Below the pieces are notes generated by a model, which was not told where the DNA came from, did no database searches, and saw only the letters and a list, made by a program, of their open reading frames with translations. The position numbers and the translations under genes are program-made. From positions 2,142,501-2,206,500 of the forward strand of contig VICG01000007.1 of the NCBI GenBank assembly GCA_008692225.1: a DNA stretch of 64,000 bases, read 5' to 3'. Position 1 is the first letter of the stretch; each line of letters opens with the position of its first letter. The stretch is from Monilinia fructicola (taxonomy: Eukaryota > Ascomycota > Leotiomycetes > Helotiales > Sclerotiniaceae). Of the stretch, positions 1-11,341 are shown piece by piece.

Positions 1-520
1 AGAATTCTTTAATCTGGAATGACTAATCGAGAGAGAGGGAGAGAGAGAAGATTCTGTGAGGATTGGTAAAGGAAGGAAAGAAGGAAGGAGACGAAGATTA
101 TATTATTTTCCCTTGTGTGAGTGAAAGGAAAGAATAAGAATCCCCATAAGATTTTGAACAGAACTACTTGTACGACCAGAGAATAGCTGATGGGGGTGGG
201 TAGAGTAAGTCAAGTAATAGTAATAGGCAGAGAGGTAGTTTTAGTCCAGTGTAATTAGCTATTTTGCTTATTTTGGAGTCGAAGGATGCTTTGATAGCGG
301 GCGTTTGGAATAATAATAAATAATGAGATATCTCTTGTATTGATTATATTGGTTAATAGCATAACGCTTTCTACTAGTGTGCCCTTTTCTTTGCGTTGTG
401 CCTTTGCCTCACGCCGAAAAGAGAAAGCGGTGGGGGAAAAAGAGCAAAATGGAATGTGAAAGAAGAATCTCGAATGTAGAAAATCGATCAAGGATACTTG
501 TAGAATCTTGTAGTAGATCC

Positions 521-572
521 ATGGATGAATGGATGGATGGATGGATGGATGGATGATGGATGGATGAATGGA
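521..572. repeat. (GGAT)n microsatellite
   Basis: Tandem GGAT/TGGA tetranucleotides with one ATGA interruption, read directly from the sequence. Confidence 0.9.
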
Positions 573-747
573 TATTGTATATTAGCTGCGATGGGAATTA
601 TATAAATTAATCAAATATAAATAGATAGAATGATTGATTTATAATTTAATTAATTATACTTAGAAGAAGAGGTACTGGGTAATAATATTATTGTAATGTA
701 AATAGATACCTAGAATATATAGAATTATTCTAATTATATTAATTCTC

Positions 748-750
748 AAA

Positions 751-793
<43 letters not shown>

Positions 794-794
794 A
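748..794. repeat. (AAAT)n microsatellite
   Basis: About eleven near-perfect copies of AAAT. On the minus strand it forces a repetitive FIYL open frame, which is not a gene. Confidence 0.9.
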
Positions 795-1140
795 TATACA
801 TAATAACCCACCTAGACAATATCCAATATCCATTCCCTCCCATTCAATATCCATACCTACCAGATGATTATCTACAGAATAGTATTTCTTCTACAGCCCT
901 GACTGAATACAAGCACTCTGAACAGAATTAATCACATCGAACCATGCTTTCTCCATTTGTTTCTTCCCTGTTCTCACGTAAGGCTACGCTAAGCTACATG
1001 CAGCGTAGTCCACCTGAGGGTGCTTAGTAACAGCTCACAGATCACTTGTAAGTTGTTACACTTTCAAGTTCCAGGTTACTCCATTGATTCATTGCCACTT
1101 ATTCCCGGAATCCCTATCCACCAACCGATGATGATGATAG

Positions 1141-1265
1141 CATATATACATATACATATATATATATCCATGTATTATATATATATATATATATATACAT
1201 ATATATACATACCTAGGTATTCATAGATATATATACATATATATATATACATACATACTTACATA
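1141..1265. repeat. (TA)n / TATACA low-complexity tract
   Basis: Alternating TA and ACATA units, typical of fungal intergenic DNA. Confidence 0.85.
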
Positions 1266-1867
1266 CATACATACCGTACCCGTGGATGTAATCTTACATA
1301 CCTACTCCGTACCCATCACATACCAGGCAGGTAGGTAGGTACAGTACGGCGTAGATACCACCTGGGCACCCATTATTATTATAGATGCTCACAATCATAG
1401 GCATGTCTTATCGATAAGAGATTGATAATTCTTCAAAGAAGGGCAAGGGGTATTGTTGGCATTATCTAGGTAGGTATCCATTTATCTATCTAAAGTACAG
1501 AGTACGAGTACCTCGGAGTACCAGGTAGCTACAGACAGATACCTGCAATCAATTAATAATTATTAGTTCTACTTAAGGTTGTATATGAAATAAATATGAA
1601 AGAGCTCACCATGTCACCAATTTCATAAACAAAGTATCATCATCCATCATCTGGTCTATAAGAGCAAGATCTATCTTTACTTGCATTTTCGTGCATTGGA
1701 TACCAGATCATAAGTTTATTAACATCACCTGGGCAATCTCTCCTTTCCGAAATATCCATTTTAGATTATCCATATTCTTTTCATTCTACTTTTTCCAATT
1801 ACCTACCCCTCAATTCCTCCCCCCCTCTCCCCCTCGTCCTTACCAAAAATCCATCAGAATTTCAATA

Positions 1868-2666
1868 ATGAGTCTTCTTAGTGATCAAGAAGGCTTTGCA
1901 ATTGCAGTTGAAGAAGCCAAGATTGGTTATGAAGAAGGCGGCGTACCTGTATGAATACTCAATGCCAGTCAATCAATATCCCATCAGTCGGCCCCTATTG
2001 CTGACCCCAAGATACCATCCAGATTGGCGCTGCATTGGTCTCAAGAGATGGGAAACTGTGGGGGGTCGTGGACATAATATGAGAGTTCAGAAAGGAAGTG
2101 CTATTCATCATGTAAGGCCTGCATGGTAGCCTGCAAAACATCAGGCGCTAATTGTGCTTAGGGGGAGACGTCCGCTTTGGAAAATTCAGGTCGCCTTCCC
2201 GCCTCGGCTTACAAGGGGTCGACCATGTACACACACGTATGTTCAGAGATTGACTCTTAATATCAATCAAGAATGCCCAATGGAATAGGACGAAAACTAA
2301 CAACTTGTATTCAGACTATCTCCGTGTGATATGTGGTATGTCCTATCAACAAATATACAAACTCCGGGCAGTGCTAATCATGGCGTAAAGTACTGGAGCA
2401 TGTCTCTTATATGGGAATATCACGAGTAGTCGTTGGGTGAAAATAACACCTTCCTCGGCGGTGAGGCATATTTGAAGCAAAGAGGAATCGAGGTTATCAA
2501 CATGGAGAGCAAAGAGTGCCAGGAATTAATGGAGAAATTCATCAGCGAGAAGCCAGAATTGTGGTATGTTATTGAATCTGATACCAACAGGGCTATCTCT
2601 GACACACTTACTTCCCGTAGGAACGAAGATATTGGGGTCGAGAAGAGGGTCTATACCAAGGAATGA
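1868..2666 (+). pseudogene. FCY1: cytosine deaminase (yeast FCY1 type), frame-disrupted
   Basis: Zinc cytosine deaminase of the pyrimidine salvage pathway (cytosine to uracil); in fungi this enzyme also activates 5-fluorocytosine. Readable exons are about 1868-1948 (ending EEGGVP), 2023-2111 (GRGHNMRVQKGSAIHH), 2162-2236 (GETSALENSGRLPASAY), 2315-2335 (LSPCDMC), 2391-2563 and 2621-2666 (EDIGVEKRVYTKE, stop). The zinc motifs H-G-E and P-C-D-M-C are present. The frame breaks at the six-G run near 2051 (four G would fit the family), at the 2236/2315 junction, and at TATGGG near 2411, which has one G too many. All lie in runs or repeats, so the breaks may be sequencing error, as argued for the neighbours, rather than true loss. 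It converges tail-to-tail with HEM12, 25 bp apart. The family is certain; the functional state is not. Confidence 0.8.
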
Positions 2667-2691
2667 TATGTCATGTCATATGATTCTACCA

Positions 2692-4033
2692 TCACTTGGT
2701 TAATCGGTGGATCTCCTGGAAATAGAATTTTCAAATCTTCAGGGTTAACGAATGGTGTGATACCTATAAGAAAGGAACATTAGTAGTTAGACAACCAGAA
2801 ATTGGAGAGGAGTGAGAAGACCTACCATGGCCGAGATTCGCGATCCAACCTTGTTTTCCTCCACCAAAGCCCTTTACCATTTCCTCGACTACCCGAGTAA
2901 TTTCTGACCGAGTTCCGTATAGAACTCCCGGATCGGCATTGCCTTGGAAGACAATGGGACGGTCACCTCGTATCCGAAACGGCCTCCGCTGGGTCTTGTA
3001 GCCAATCCAAACCTACTACCTGGTACCCTAAATCGCATAAGGAATCCAAGGCATACCAGGCTCCTTTTGCGAATACGACCATTGGAACTTGCTCGAGTCC
3101 GAGCTCCTTTAAGCGCTTGGGTAGAGTCGCCGATATATATGCGAGATAGGGTCTCGAGAACTCCTTGAAAGAAGATGGTGACAACTCCGAAGCCCAAGAG
3201 TCAAAAACCTGAACCAACTAGAACAATCATCAGTTACGGGTAGGAAAACTTGTAGACCGCCAATAAACGTACCTGGGCACCGGCCTTGACTTGCAAAGCT
3301 AAATACTCGACACACACTTCTGCAATCTTTTGGAGGAGCGCCTTGCTTGCTTCTGGATACTTGTAAACCCAGGTCTTCGTCTTTACAAACAGCTTGCTTC
3401 CTCCCCCTTCCACCATATAACATAACAAAGTCCAGGGGGCACCACAGAATCCAAAAAGTGGAACTCTTCCCTTCAATTTGTGTCTCGTCAGAGTGATTGC
3501 CTTGTAAACATAGTCCAATTCCGCCGCGACATCCACCTTCTTATTCAAAACTCTCTCATATTGGCCATCTTCGGGTGATTCAAGGGGCTCTGGGAAATGA
3601 GGTCCTTTCTTATCAACCATTTCCACAGTCATCCCCAACGCTTGAGGAATCACAAGGATATCGGAGAATATGATAGCTGCGTCGACAAGTCCAGCAAAAC
3701 GTTCAATCGGCTGGAGAGTTAAAGTCGATGCGATTTCTGGAGAGCGGCAGCATTCAAAGAAATCGTTCTTGCCTTTCGCTTCATGGTATTCGGGCAGGTA
3801 GCGTCCAGCTTTGGGGGTTCCGGTTTAGTAGCTGTTTATTTCAACTTCGTAGACTTTGCAAGACACCAAATGCTAACCATACCTTGACGCATCACCCACA
3901 TTGGTGGTCGTTTCAACCTTCTGACCTAGACTTCGTCAGCAGTTAATATTTAGATGATATGAGATCTGTGTGTATATACCCCATGCCGTTCTGAGAATAA
4001 GATCGTTTGTAGTGGTTCAAATTGATGCTCCAT
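2692..4033 (-). CDS. HEM12: uroporphyrinogen decarboxylase, with apparent indels
   Basis: Cytosolic haem-pathway enzyme converting uroporphyrinogen III to coproporphyrinogen III. Exons on the minus strand are about 4033-3980, 3925-3893, 3808-3273, 3217-2826 and 2763-2692. Family signatures seen include [10 protein letters not shown] near the N terminus, [16 protein letters not shown] (substrate-binding Arg), [60 protein letters not shown] and the terminal PEDLK...QEIHRLTK. The reading frame must be changed four times: in CAAAC before NDLIL, GAAACG in exon 2 (one A extra), GTTTCGG near 2972 (one T extra) and GAAAATTC near the end (one A extra). HEM12 is essential for haem synthesis, so assembly error is the likelier explanation. 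It is divergent from the gene at 4236, with a ~200 bp shared promoter. Confidence 0.9.
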
Positions 4034-4235
4034 GGTCTATCAATTATTGAATCGAAGCAAATGAGGGGGATCAAGAGAAAATCACACAAATGTGCAAGAT
4101 GTGAAGATGTGAATATGTGAAGATGTTCTGGAAGTGAAAGGAGAAGATGAATTAGAAAATTCTAATTGAAGTATGAAGTCTCTATGAACCTTGATATATT
4201 ATATTCCCTGAGTATTGCCATCTCATACTTTCCCC
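4034..4235. promoter_or_regulatory. shared divergent promoter, HEM12 / fungal mitochondrial-type gene
   Basis: Only about 200 bp separate the two divergent start codons. No recognisable TATA or transcription-factor site can be singled out by eye. Confidence 0.5.
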
Positions 4236-6996
4236 ATGGCCCCTTCTCGGAATCTCGTAACTCGTTCTCGTTTCCTCCAACCCCACCAAAAGCTTAAAAT
4301 CCCATCAATAACCTCCAGGGCTCCAGTTATTGAGGGAGCTCCGGAAGAACTATTTGCCGAGCTTCAATTATTATTTTGGATTGTAAATTTATGTTGATGC
4401 GCGTCGAGCTTCAACGATAAATCATAAGCTCCTCGAGCTGAACATACCCCCAAAAATACGATATCTTGCGCATGGAAATAGAGATTATGCCACTCTGATG
4501 CGTAAAGATTTGATTTCAGTACCTCACCAATGTCGGATCGCAAAGCATCAACGAGGCTGATATATTTTTCAACGAGCGAATGCTCCCTCGCCTATCGACT
4601 TCCTGTCGAAGGCTCAAACATAATCTCCCAACTTCCTTTGAATATATATGGATCTCTGAGGACGACCTTTATAATGCCTTTCAACGTTTCCGCGGCACCT
4701 CAAATACGATACGACGCCATGGGAGCTCGGTGCCAGGTCCAATGGAAAGCAGGAGGAGATTGGGGAGAAGGCGAATGGCGCATGTCACAGAGATGACGCA
4801 AGCTCCAATGTACGATCCGGGGGCTATGTGGTGCTCTTCATGGGGGTCCAGAGAAAATTGAATCGCAGTGGAGAGCTCCTACACCTCGCATTGCTGAGCA
4901 ATCGAATCTCTTTCCGATTTTACCGTCCTGGTTAACTAATTATTCTACTATGTCTGGGCATCCTCTAGCCGATTCTGCGGAGACTACTAGTACTGGAAAG
5001 TCAATAGAGGAGCGCCATGGTGTATTGCAGCCGGAAAAATGTATCCAAGATCATTTTCATGATTTTGAAATGGCTATCAGGGCTCACCGTCAAGAATGGA
5101 ATGATATGTTAAGTCGTCGGGAAACAGGACAAAAGAAGAAACGCCGGGGCAAACACCTATATGGACCTGTCAAAGCCCTGGATCTTTGCTCTTCCTTCAG
5201 CAAAAAACTCGAACACAGCCTTTCCCTCGGGCTAGTTTCCAGCGATCTATTATCGAGCACACTTCAAGCCATTACAGATGTACTCATGGAATTTTCTGGA
5301 GGCCGCGTCTCTGATACTGAAGATTATATCAAGAAAATAATTAAGATGAGGGGCCGTTCTCGTGGAGCTCAGTTTGATGTGACTACTCAGCTACTTGTCT
5401 TTTATACACGGGTATGGAACGGTATTATGTCTTGTAAGGTTCTCAAGCCCGCCGATTTTGAATCTAAAGTTATGGGAGAATACTTATCTTTATTGGGAAG
5501 ACTTACAAGCACGAAAAAAACACAACTTCTGGTTTCTAAAATCCTTCCTTCGCTGTCTGTATCTCAACTGGACAATAATGTAGACGCCATATTATCCTTA
5601 CTCAATAAGTGGACTTTACGTTGGCTCAGGAGATCGAAAATATCTTCAAGTAAAGAAAACAGCCTTGGCCAAGGCAGAAGAGTCTGTGGCAGCCACAACA
5701 CGAAGCGTTAATCATCTTAGTATGTTAGTGTGGGTCCAATCGGGGTAATGTCACGCCCGAAGTGGTTTCAACGCATTCGTGATGTCCTGATTCGTACTTC
5801 CACGGACCTTTCAGCTGCTAGTGGCAAAGTATTGGCCGCGGAGAGCATAATGATGCCTCATAGTCGCTCTATTCATACATTGAGTACCACTCTGACCGCT
5901 CTGCCTAGAGAGATAATTTCTACTCTGGTCAGAGTTTCATTCCGAGCTAATCAGCTCTCCATCCTTCCTGAGTCAAAAGCGTGTTTTGGGACTCCAAGAT
6001 TATCTTGCCCAATCTCATAGAATACGCTTCAATTGGCTTTGTGTACTGTCGAAATCGGAGAAAATTGATGATTCCATGTTCATAGGTGCAGTCAAGTCAT
6101 TACAGCCACAGGATCTGAGTCAATTCAATCACGTCACTAAACAATACACTCTTACTTTGCGCCAGACCGCGGAACTTCTCTTGAACCGTTGGACTAGTCA
6201 AGGCGTTCTCGAGAATGAAAATACCATCATTGACACATTTAGATTGAAAACCATTCACACTTCTTGGCCATACGGATGGCTTCTGTCGATCTTGGAAAAG
6301 CATGGGCAATTGGGCGATGAGAAGATACGAGATTTATTGGACTTTCTTCTTGATATTCGAGAATTTGACCAGATTGATGCTGTACTAAAACAATCGAGAA
6401 TGTTCAATCTGCCGGTAAATTCCAGTATCCTAGCAGACCTTGTGAACAATATGGCCTCAGTCAATCTTCATGCAGCCTACGACATATACATGCGATATTG
6501 TCTGGGCAACGTCGAACCTGAAGCTTGTGCTCCCTTGATCGCCTCGATGATATACAAGCGCGGAAGCAAACGAATTTGGGCCGCATTTGATGCACCTATC
6601 TACGCAGCAATGCCAAGATGGAGGAGAAAAGCCCCGTCGCCCAAAGTCCTCTCACAAGCACGAATCGAGCTCGTACATGAGATGGCAAAAGCATTTGCCA
6701 ACAGCAAGGTCCATAACCCAAGAAAAGCTCTTCGCAATGTCACACAATGCTTCCATTACCTTCGCGCGCATAATGTCACAATCACACATGAAATCTCGAC
6801 ACTCATTACTCAGGTGGGCATCACTGCAGATGTCCAGAACAAAGAATGGGGTCGAACCGAGAGAGTCAAATGGGTCTTGAAGGTGATTGAACAGGCGGAA
6901 GGGCCAGAAGTCGCAGATGTGGTGAGGAATGCCGTGATAAGATGGAGGGAAAAGCTGAGGGCTAGACTTGAAGAGCAGGAGGGCACAGTCCCGTGA
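4236..6996 (+). CDS. large fungal-specific protein, probably mitochondrial, PPR-like; frame-broken
   Basis: One gene read in several frames. The chosen start (MAPSRNLVTRSRFL) is Arg-rich and lacks acidic residues, as in a mitochondrial presequence. The body continues as ...VDARRASTINHKLLELNIPP (about 4393-4450), a helical segment at 4950-5711 (LHDFEMAI-like; KKKRRGKHLYGPVKALD), then the long clean frame 5986-6996 with VLGLQDYLAQSHRIRFNWL, LLNRWTSQG, repeated helical units and a C terminus ending LRARLEEQEGTVP. No catalytic motif is visible. The helix-rich repetitive layout is reminiscent of pentatricopeptide-type fungal mitochondrial RNA proteins, but this is only inference. At least four frame changes are needed, in line with the indels seen in neighbouring genes. 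A single gene is assumed because the fragments are collinear on one strand with no promoter-like gap. Confidence 0.55.
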
Positions 6997-7841
6997 TTCA
7001 CAAAGCCTGGAAAGGTGATTTGAACTATACCCGACACATGTAGACATGTAGATATCTCGCAACTCACTATCTCATCCTCGTCCTCAAACCATATACCAAA
7101 ATACTGTTCCGCCCCATCAAATACCAATCTCGCATCCCGAACCCCATAGATCATAGTAACCATTCATACATATCGCCTGAATACTGCTCGGAATACATTC
7201 ACCACATTCACCACATTCACCACATTCACCACACATTCACCACATTCACCACATTCGTCCACCAACATACCAACCAACCCATATACATCCATATACATCC
7301 ATACACATTCAACCCCCCTCCCCCCTCCATCAAACATCTCATCAACTCGCCCTGACGCCATGCAAAACCCCAGTAGATAAACACAGCATTGTAATCATGA
7401 ACGATGAGCAGAAAGCGGGATCCTTGGCTATCTATAAATCCCACCGACTCTGCGAATGGTAGAATATTCGCTAACGAGCGGGTTGGTTGCGCATGGGTAG
7501 ATGGGTTTGTTTTGGTTTTTTGGTCGTTGGGATTGGATTTGGTTGAGAGAGAAGGGAGGGGGAAAGCGATTGGATAGCTTTTATCGAGGGGGTGGGCGAT
7601 GGGCGGTGAGGGTTGTTGGATTTGCTTGCTGTTGGGGCTGTGGGGGCTTTGGTTTTGTGGATATGGGATGGCGAGTGAATGGATATATATAGGTGTTCGT
7701 GAGGAGGTTGTGAGTTCCTTGGGGGGTTTTGGGGGCAGGGGATTGTGGTGGATGGTGGGAGATGAGAGATGGAATCTGTACGGATTTTCATGGTTGCGAT
7801 TACTTGTTGATACACATACACATATACATACGTACATGCAT
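6997..7841. other. intergenic, low-complexity
   Basis: 3' region between two convergent genes. It holds the CACATTCAC array and GT/GGG-rich sequence near 7500-7760. A 208-residue minus-strand open frame (7226-7852) is biased, made of Pro/Ser/Thr-rich repeats, lacks family motifs, and runs into the TRM82 3' end, so it is not taken as a gene. Confidence 0.6.
7194..7258. repeat. (TTCACCACA)n nonamer minisatellite
   Basis: About seven tandem copies of the nonamer TTCACCACA, with one shortened unit near 7226-7232. Confidence 0.9.
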
Positions 7842-9476
7842 TTATTCCTCATCCTCCATCTTTCTCAGATTCCCAATGTTGTACAATAAGCCACCCAATT
7901 TACTCTTCGTCTCCTCTTCCAAGAACCCCTCGCTATCCTGTGAGACAAATCCGTCATGTTCAACGCTGGTGAATTGGCCATTTTCGTATTTGAAGAATTG
8001 TAAGGAGGCTGCGATTGGGGAGTTGGCGTCTCTTACAGTGGTGATTGAACCTTGCTCATGCACATTGTCGATGGAGATGATGAGGGAGAATTGGGATGAG
8101 GGGGTTGGGTTGCTGAGGGTGCAGGATAGTGCGTTGCCTGGTAGTTTGATGGTTTGGGCATGTGTGAGTTGGTTGGAAGGTGTCAGAGTGTAAACAAACG
8201 CTGCTGGGACGCTGGACACATCGTTAGATGGGTTCTCCTATGTTATTTAGAAGGTCAATGGGGGCTTACCCTTCAGATGTAGCGATGATGATATCCTGGT
8301 TGGATGTCTCGTCTTGAGCGTGATAGATGCCCGTCACTGCAACCTTCTTAGACTCTGCTTCTCTGTTCGTCCCTCGTTCCGGCCTCAAGTGCATCAACCT
8401 GAGACTTCAAATTGACTTTAGATAGCAAGGATCCGTCAAGCCAATTCCAAATATGTAAATCATCGTCGCCACCGCCAGAGATGAGAATTTCTGATCTTGT
8501 AGAAGGGATACATAATCGACTAACATATTCGACGTGACCGAGGCAGAATCCCTCAATAACATGCGCTTGTGGAATTCCACGACTAACGCGAATATGCTCA
8601 TCACGATCGGCTGTGAGGATGTATTGACGACCCGACACTGCAGCCACCAAAATATCTGTCAACATGGAAACATGACCGAGAAGCAGTTTGTGCTCGAAAT
8701 CCGGACCAGTTTTTTCGGACACCTTGTTGGACTGTTTCTTTTGAGCTTCAAGCGCTTTCAAATTGCGTGCGGAATGGACAGTTAGGGCGCTGGCTGAAGG
8801 TTGAAACATCTTTGGGACCTGTTTTTCAGTAGAAGGGGCTTCAGTGGCTGATGGGACCGAAGGAGATGGAATGAGAGGAAGAGAATACACATCCCCAAAT
8901 TTATCGGCACCAATTATAGTACTGCAGTCATCGGTAGTAGCGAGAGCACATGGTCGTTTGGGCATAGTACTAGAAGTGTCAGTTGAAGTCATCCATGAGA
9001 TTTGATATCTCTTACCGATCACTGATTTGCTTCAACCCCTTGCCTGCTGTATTATCCCATGCCAATACTCTGATAGTTTTGTCCTCGCCTGTGACTGCAA
9101 TCACGTGTTGCAAATCTCTTGTGATGGTCAAAGCAGTAATTGGTGAAGGCTCGATGATCTTGGGTGGGGGATTGCTTTTCGCCTTCTTCTTTACTTGCTG
9201 GACCACGACGGTCTTTTCATCTGTCTCTTCGCCAACAGATAACTTCCGTCTCTTTGCTGGTGGAGTGGACGCCTCCAGGTTCTGCTCCTCACTCTTGGTT
9301 TGTGTCTCTTCTCCGCTTGTCTTTGATTTCTTCATACTTTCTGGAACTGGAGACTTCCATGTAGAGAGATATGATCCATTTCTGATATCAAACGTATCTA
9401 TACTTGAGCCACGAGCTGCTATAAGATAATTACCACATTGCTTGAGGCATTGGTATGGTGTTCTGAGCTTCGACAT
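7842..9476 (-). CDS. TRM82: tRNA (guanine-N7) methyltransferase non-catalytic WD40 subunit
   Basis: WD-repeat partner that stabilises the Trm8 methyltransferase, which makes m7G46 in tRNA. The first exon (9476-9012) opens MSKLRTPYQCLKQCGNYLIA and carries a basic insert PPAKRRKL followed by SPITALTITRDLQHVIAVTGEDKTIRVL, a clear WD repeat. After an intron come ...KRPCALATTDDCSTIIGADKFGDVYSL, LLGHVSMLTDILV, YILTADRDEHIRVS (the canonical Trm82 stretch), GHVEYVSRLC and SGGGDDDLHIWNW. The C-terminal exon (8219-7842) ends NIGNLRKMEDEE, stop. One frame change is required around 8350 (DEQ|EAESKKVAVTGIYH), where one base is off. The start is the first Met of the open frame. It is divergent from RPP0 across ~460 bp. 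Confidence 0.88.
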
Positions 9477-9934
9477 GTTTGCGATACAATGTGATAGAGC
9501 ACTAGGCCTGGAGTCTCTATGTAGATAGCTTCCAATTACCTAGATAAACTAATCCTTTCTCAGAACTAATAGATATGATAAATATGATTGGTAAATATTC
9601 CTCCAAGTAGCTATATCAATCAGATATCTATGGATAATTGGAATCATCAAAGTACACCCAAAAAATATAAAATATCTTGAATTTCTTCATCCAACAAGGG
9701 TTTCAACCCATCAACCAATTAAAATACATTTTCGCATATAAAATCACGCTAACCACTAGCGGCTCCCACATTTCGGAATTTCGTCAAACTCATCAACATC
9801 TTTTTTTTCCCTCTCCCTCCCTCGTATCCAACCTTCGCGACAATCAGCATCAATTTCTTCAACGAAGAAACATTCCCTAAACTCAAATCAAATAAATTTG
9901 TCCTTAAACATCCTACCTTCACAAATAAGAAGAT
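9477..9934. promoter_or_regulatory. divergent promoter TRM82 / RPP0 with CT-rich tract
   Basis: About 460 bp between divergent starts. A pyrimidine tract (T8 then CCCTCTCCCTCCCTCG, about 9801-9825) lies ~110 bp before the RPP0 start. CT-rich tracts of this kind are common upstream of strongly expressed fungal ribosomal protein genes. Confidence 0.55.
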
Positions 9935-10951
9935 ATGGGGGGCAAATCCGAAAACAAGGCCGGCTACTTCGATAAGCTCAAGGGCTTGCTCGAGGAGTAC
10001 AAGTCCATCTTCATCGTCACCCCGTCGACAATGTCAGCTCTCAACAAATGCACGAGATCCGTGGATCTCTCCGTGGTGAGGGTGTTGTCTTGATGGGAAA
10101 GAACACCATGGTACGTTTATATGCGATGGAAGAAATTGATGAAGCATTTGCGCATTCAGAAAACTAATTTTTGGTGATTGAATAGGTCCGCCGTGCCGTT
10201 AAGGGCTTCGTCAGCGACAACCCAGAATACGAGCGTCTCCTTCCTTTCGTCAAGGGTAACGTTGGTTTCGTTTTCACCAACGGAGACCTCAAGACCATCC
10301 GTGATAAGATTCTCGACAACAAGGTTGCCGCTCCTGCCAGAGCTGGTGCCGTTGCCCCAGCCGATGTCTTCGTCCCAGCCGGTAAATACTGGTATGGAAC
10401 CAGGAAAGACCTCTTTCTTCCAAGCTCTCGGTGTCCCAACCAAGATTGCCCGTGGTACCATTGAAATTACCGCAGACTTGAAGCTCGTTGAGGCTGGTTC
10501 CAAGGTCGGAGCTTCCGAGGCTACCCTTCTTAACATGTTGAACATCTCTCCGTTCACATACGGTATGGGTATCTCCCAAGTTTACGATGCTGGTAACACC
10601 TTCGCCCCAAGTGTTCTCGACATTGAGGAGTCCCAACTTCTCAAGGCTTTCAGCAGTGCCATCACCACCATTGCTGCTATCTCCTTGGCTGCCAACTTCC
10701 CAACCCTTCCATCTGTTATGCACTCTATCGTCAACAGCTACAAGAAGGTTTTGGCCGTTGCCATTGAGACCGAGTACAGCTGGGCTGAGATTGATGAGTT
10801 GAAGGACCGTATCGCCAACCCAGAGGCCTACGCCAGCGCCGGACCCGTCGCCACCGAGGCTGCCCCAGCTGCCGCTGCTGAGGAGGCCAAGAAGGAGGAG
10901 TCCGAGGCTGAGGAGTCTGCTGATGAGGGATTCGGAGGAATGTTCGACTAA
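9935..10951 (+). CDS. RPP0: 60S acidic ribosomal protein P0, with apparent indels
   Basis: Scaffold of the ribosomal stalk, binding 25S rRNA and P1/P2 dimers and recruiting translation GTPases. Exon 1 is 9935-10110, intron 10111-10185, exon 2 10186-10951. Exon 1 starts [24 protein letters not shown]. The expected [32 protein letters not shown] follows only after a frame change at ATCGTCACCCCGTCGAC (about 10015-10026; two surplus bases). Exon 2 gives [20 protein letters not shown] and VFVPAG, then needs one A removed in GGTAAATAC (about 10381) to reach [34 protein letters not shown], an Ala/Glu-rich hinge, and the acidic tail ending DEGFGGMFD. Codon use is strongly biased to C-ending codons, as expected for a highly expressed gene. 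A broken P0 is hardly viable, so the breaks point to sequence error. Confidence 0.93.
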
Positions 10952-11341
10952 GTCGTCCATGATATATCTGATATGAACTCTTTGTATATCTGAAAAGATA
11001 TAGAAGAAGACATGATGATATCTAGTAGTCATAAAATCATCTTGACGCTGGGAAAATAAAAAAAAACTTTAACAAGCCAAAGCATGTGCATGTGGTATGA
11101 TATGAAACGTGATGTGAAAATCACTAGGCTATCATATTCAAAAGGTCAGTTGCTATTTTATTACATACTTCCTACACTTCCCTCAAGCTTTGTGATGAAC
11201 GATTCATAGCTTTTTTAACCCCGAGTGCTTGCGCACGTTGAAGATTAAAAACAACAACACTCTAATTTTTTCCTGAATGCTTTTAACGTTATCATCATAT
11301 CATACCTTCATCATCATCATGATCATATGCTAACTATCCAT
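10952..11341. other. convergent 3' region RPP0 / MSH1
   Basis: About 390 bp, AT-rich, with A-runs and TCATCA repeats near 11290-11330. It probably holds the 3' UTRs and polyadenylation sites of both genes. Confidence 0.6.

Larger units (their letters stand above)
1..1867. other. 5' intergenic spacer with microsatellites
   Basis: No convincing gene is seen. The stretch carries a GGAT/TGGA tetranucleotide tract (about 521-572), an AAAT tract (about 748-794), and TA- and TATACA-rich arrays (about 1141-1265). The short open frames here simply read through the repeats. The last few hundred bases are the probable promoter and leader of the cytosine deaminase gene. Confidence 0.7.

Noticed and set aside
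7226..7852. Minus-strand open frame of 208 residues
   Set aside because: Low-complexity Pro/Ser/Thr sequence over simple repeats, overlapping the TRM82 end; no family motif.
10289..11032. 247-residue open frame antisense to RPP0
   Set aside because: Shadow of the strongly biased codons of P0 on the other strand.
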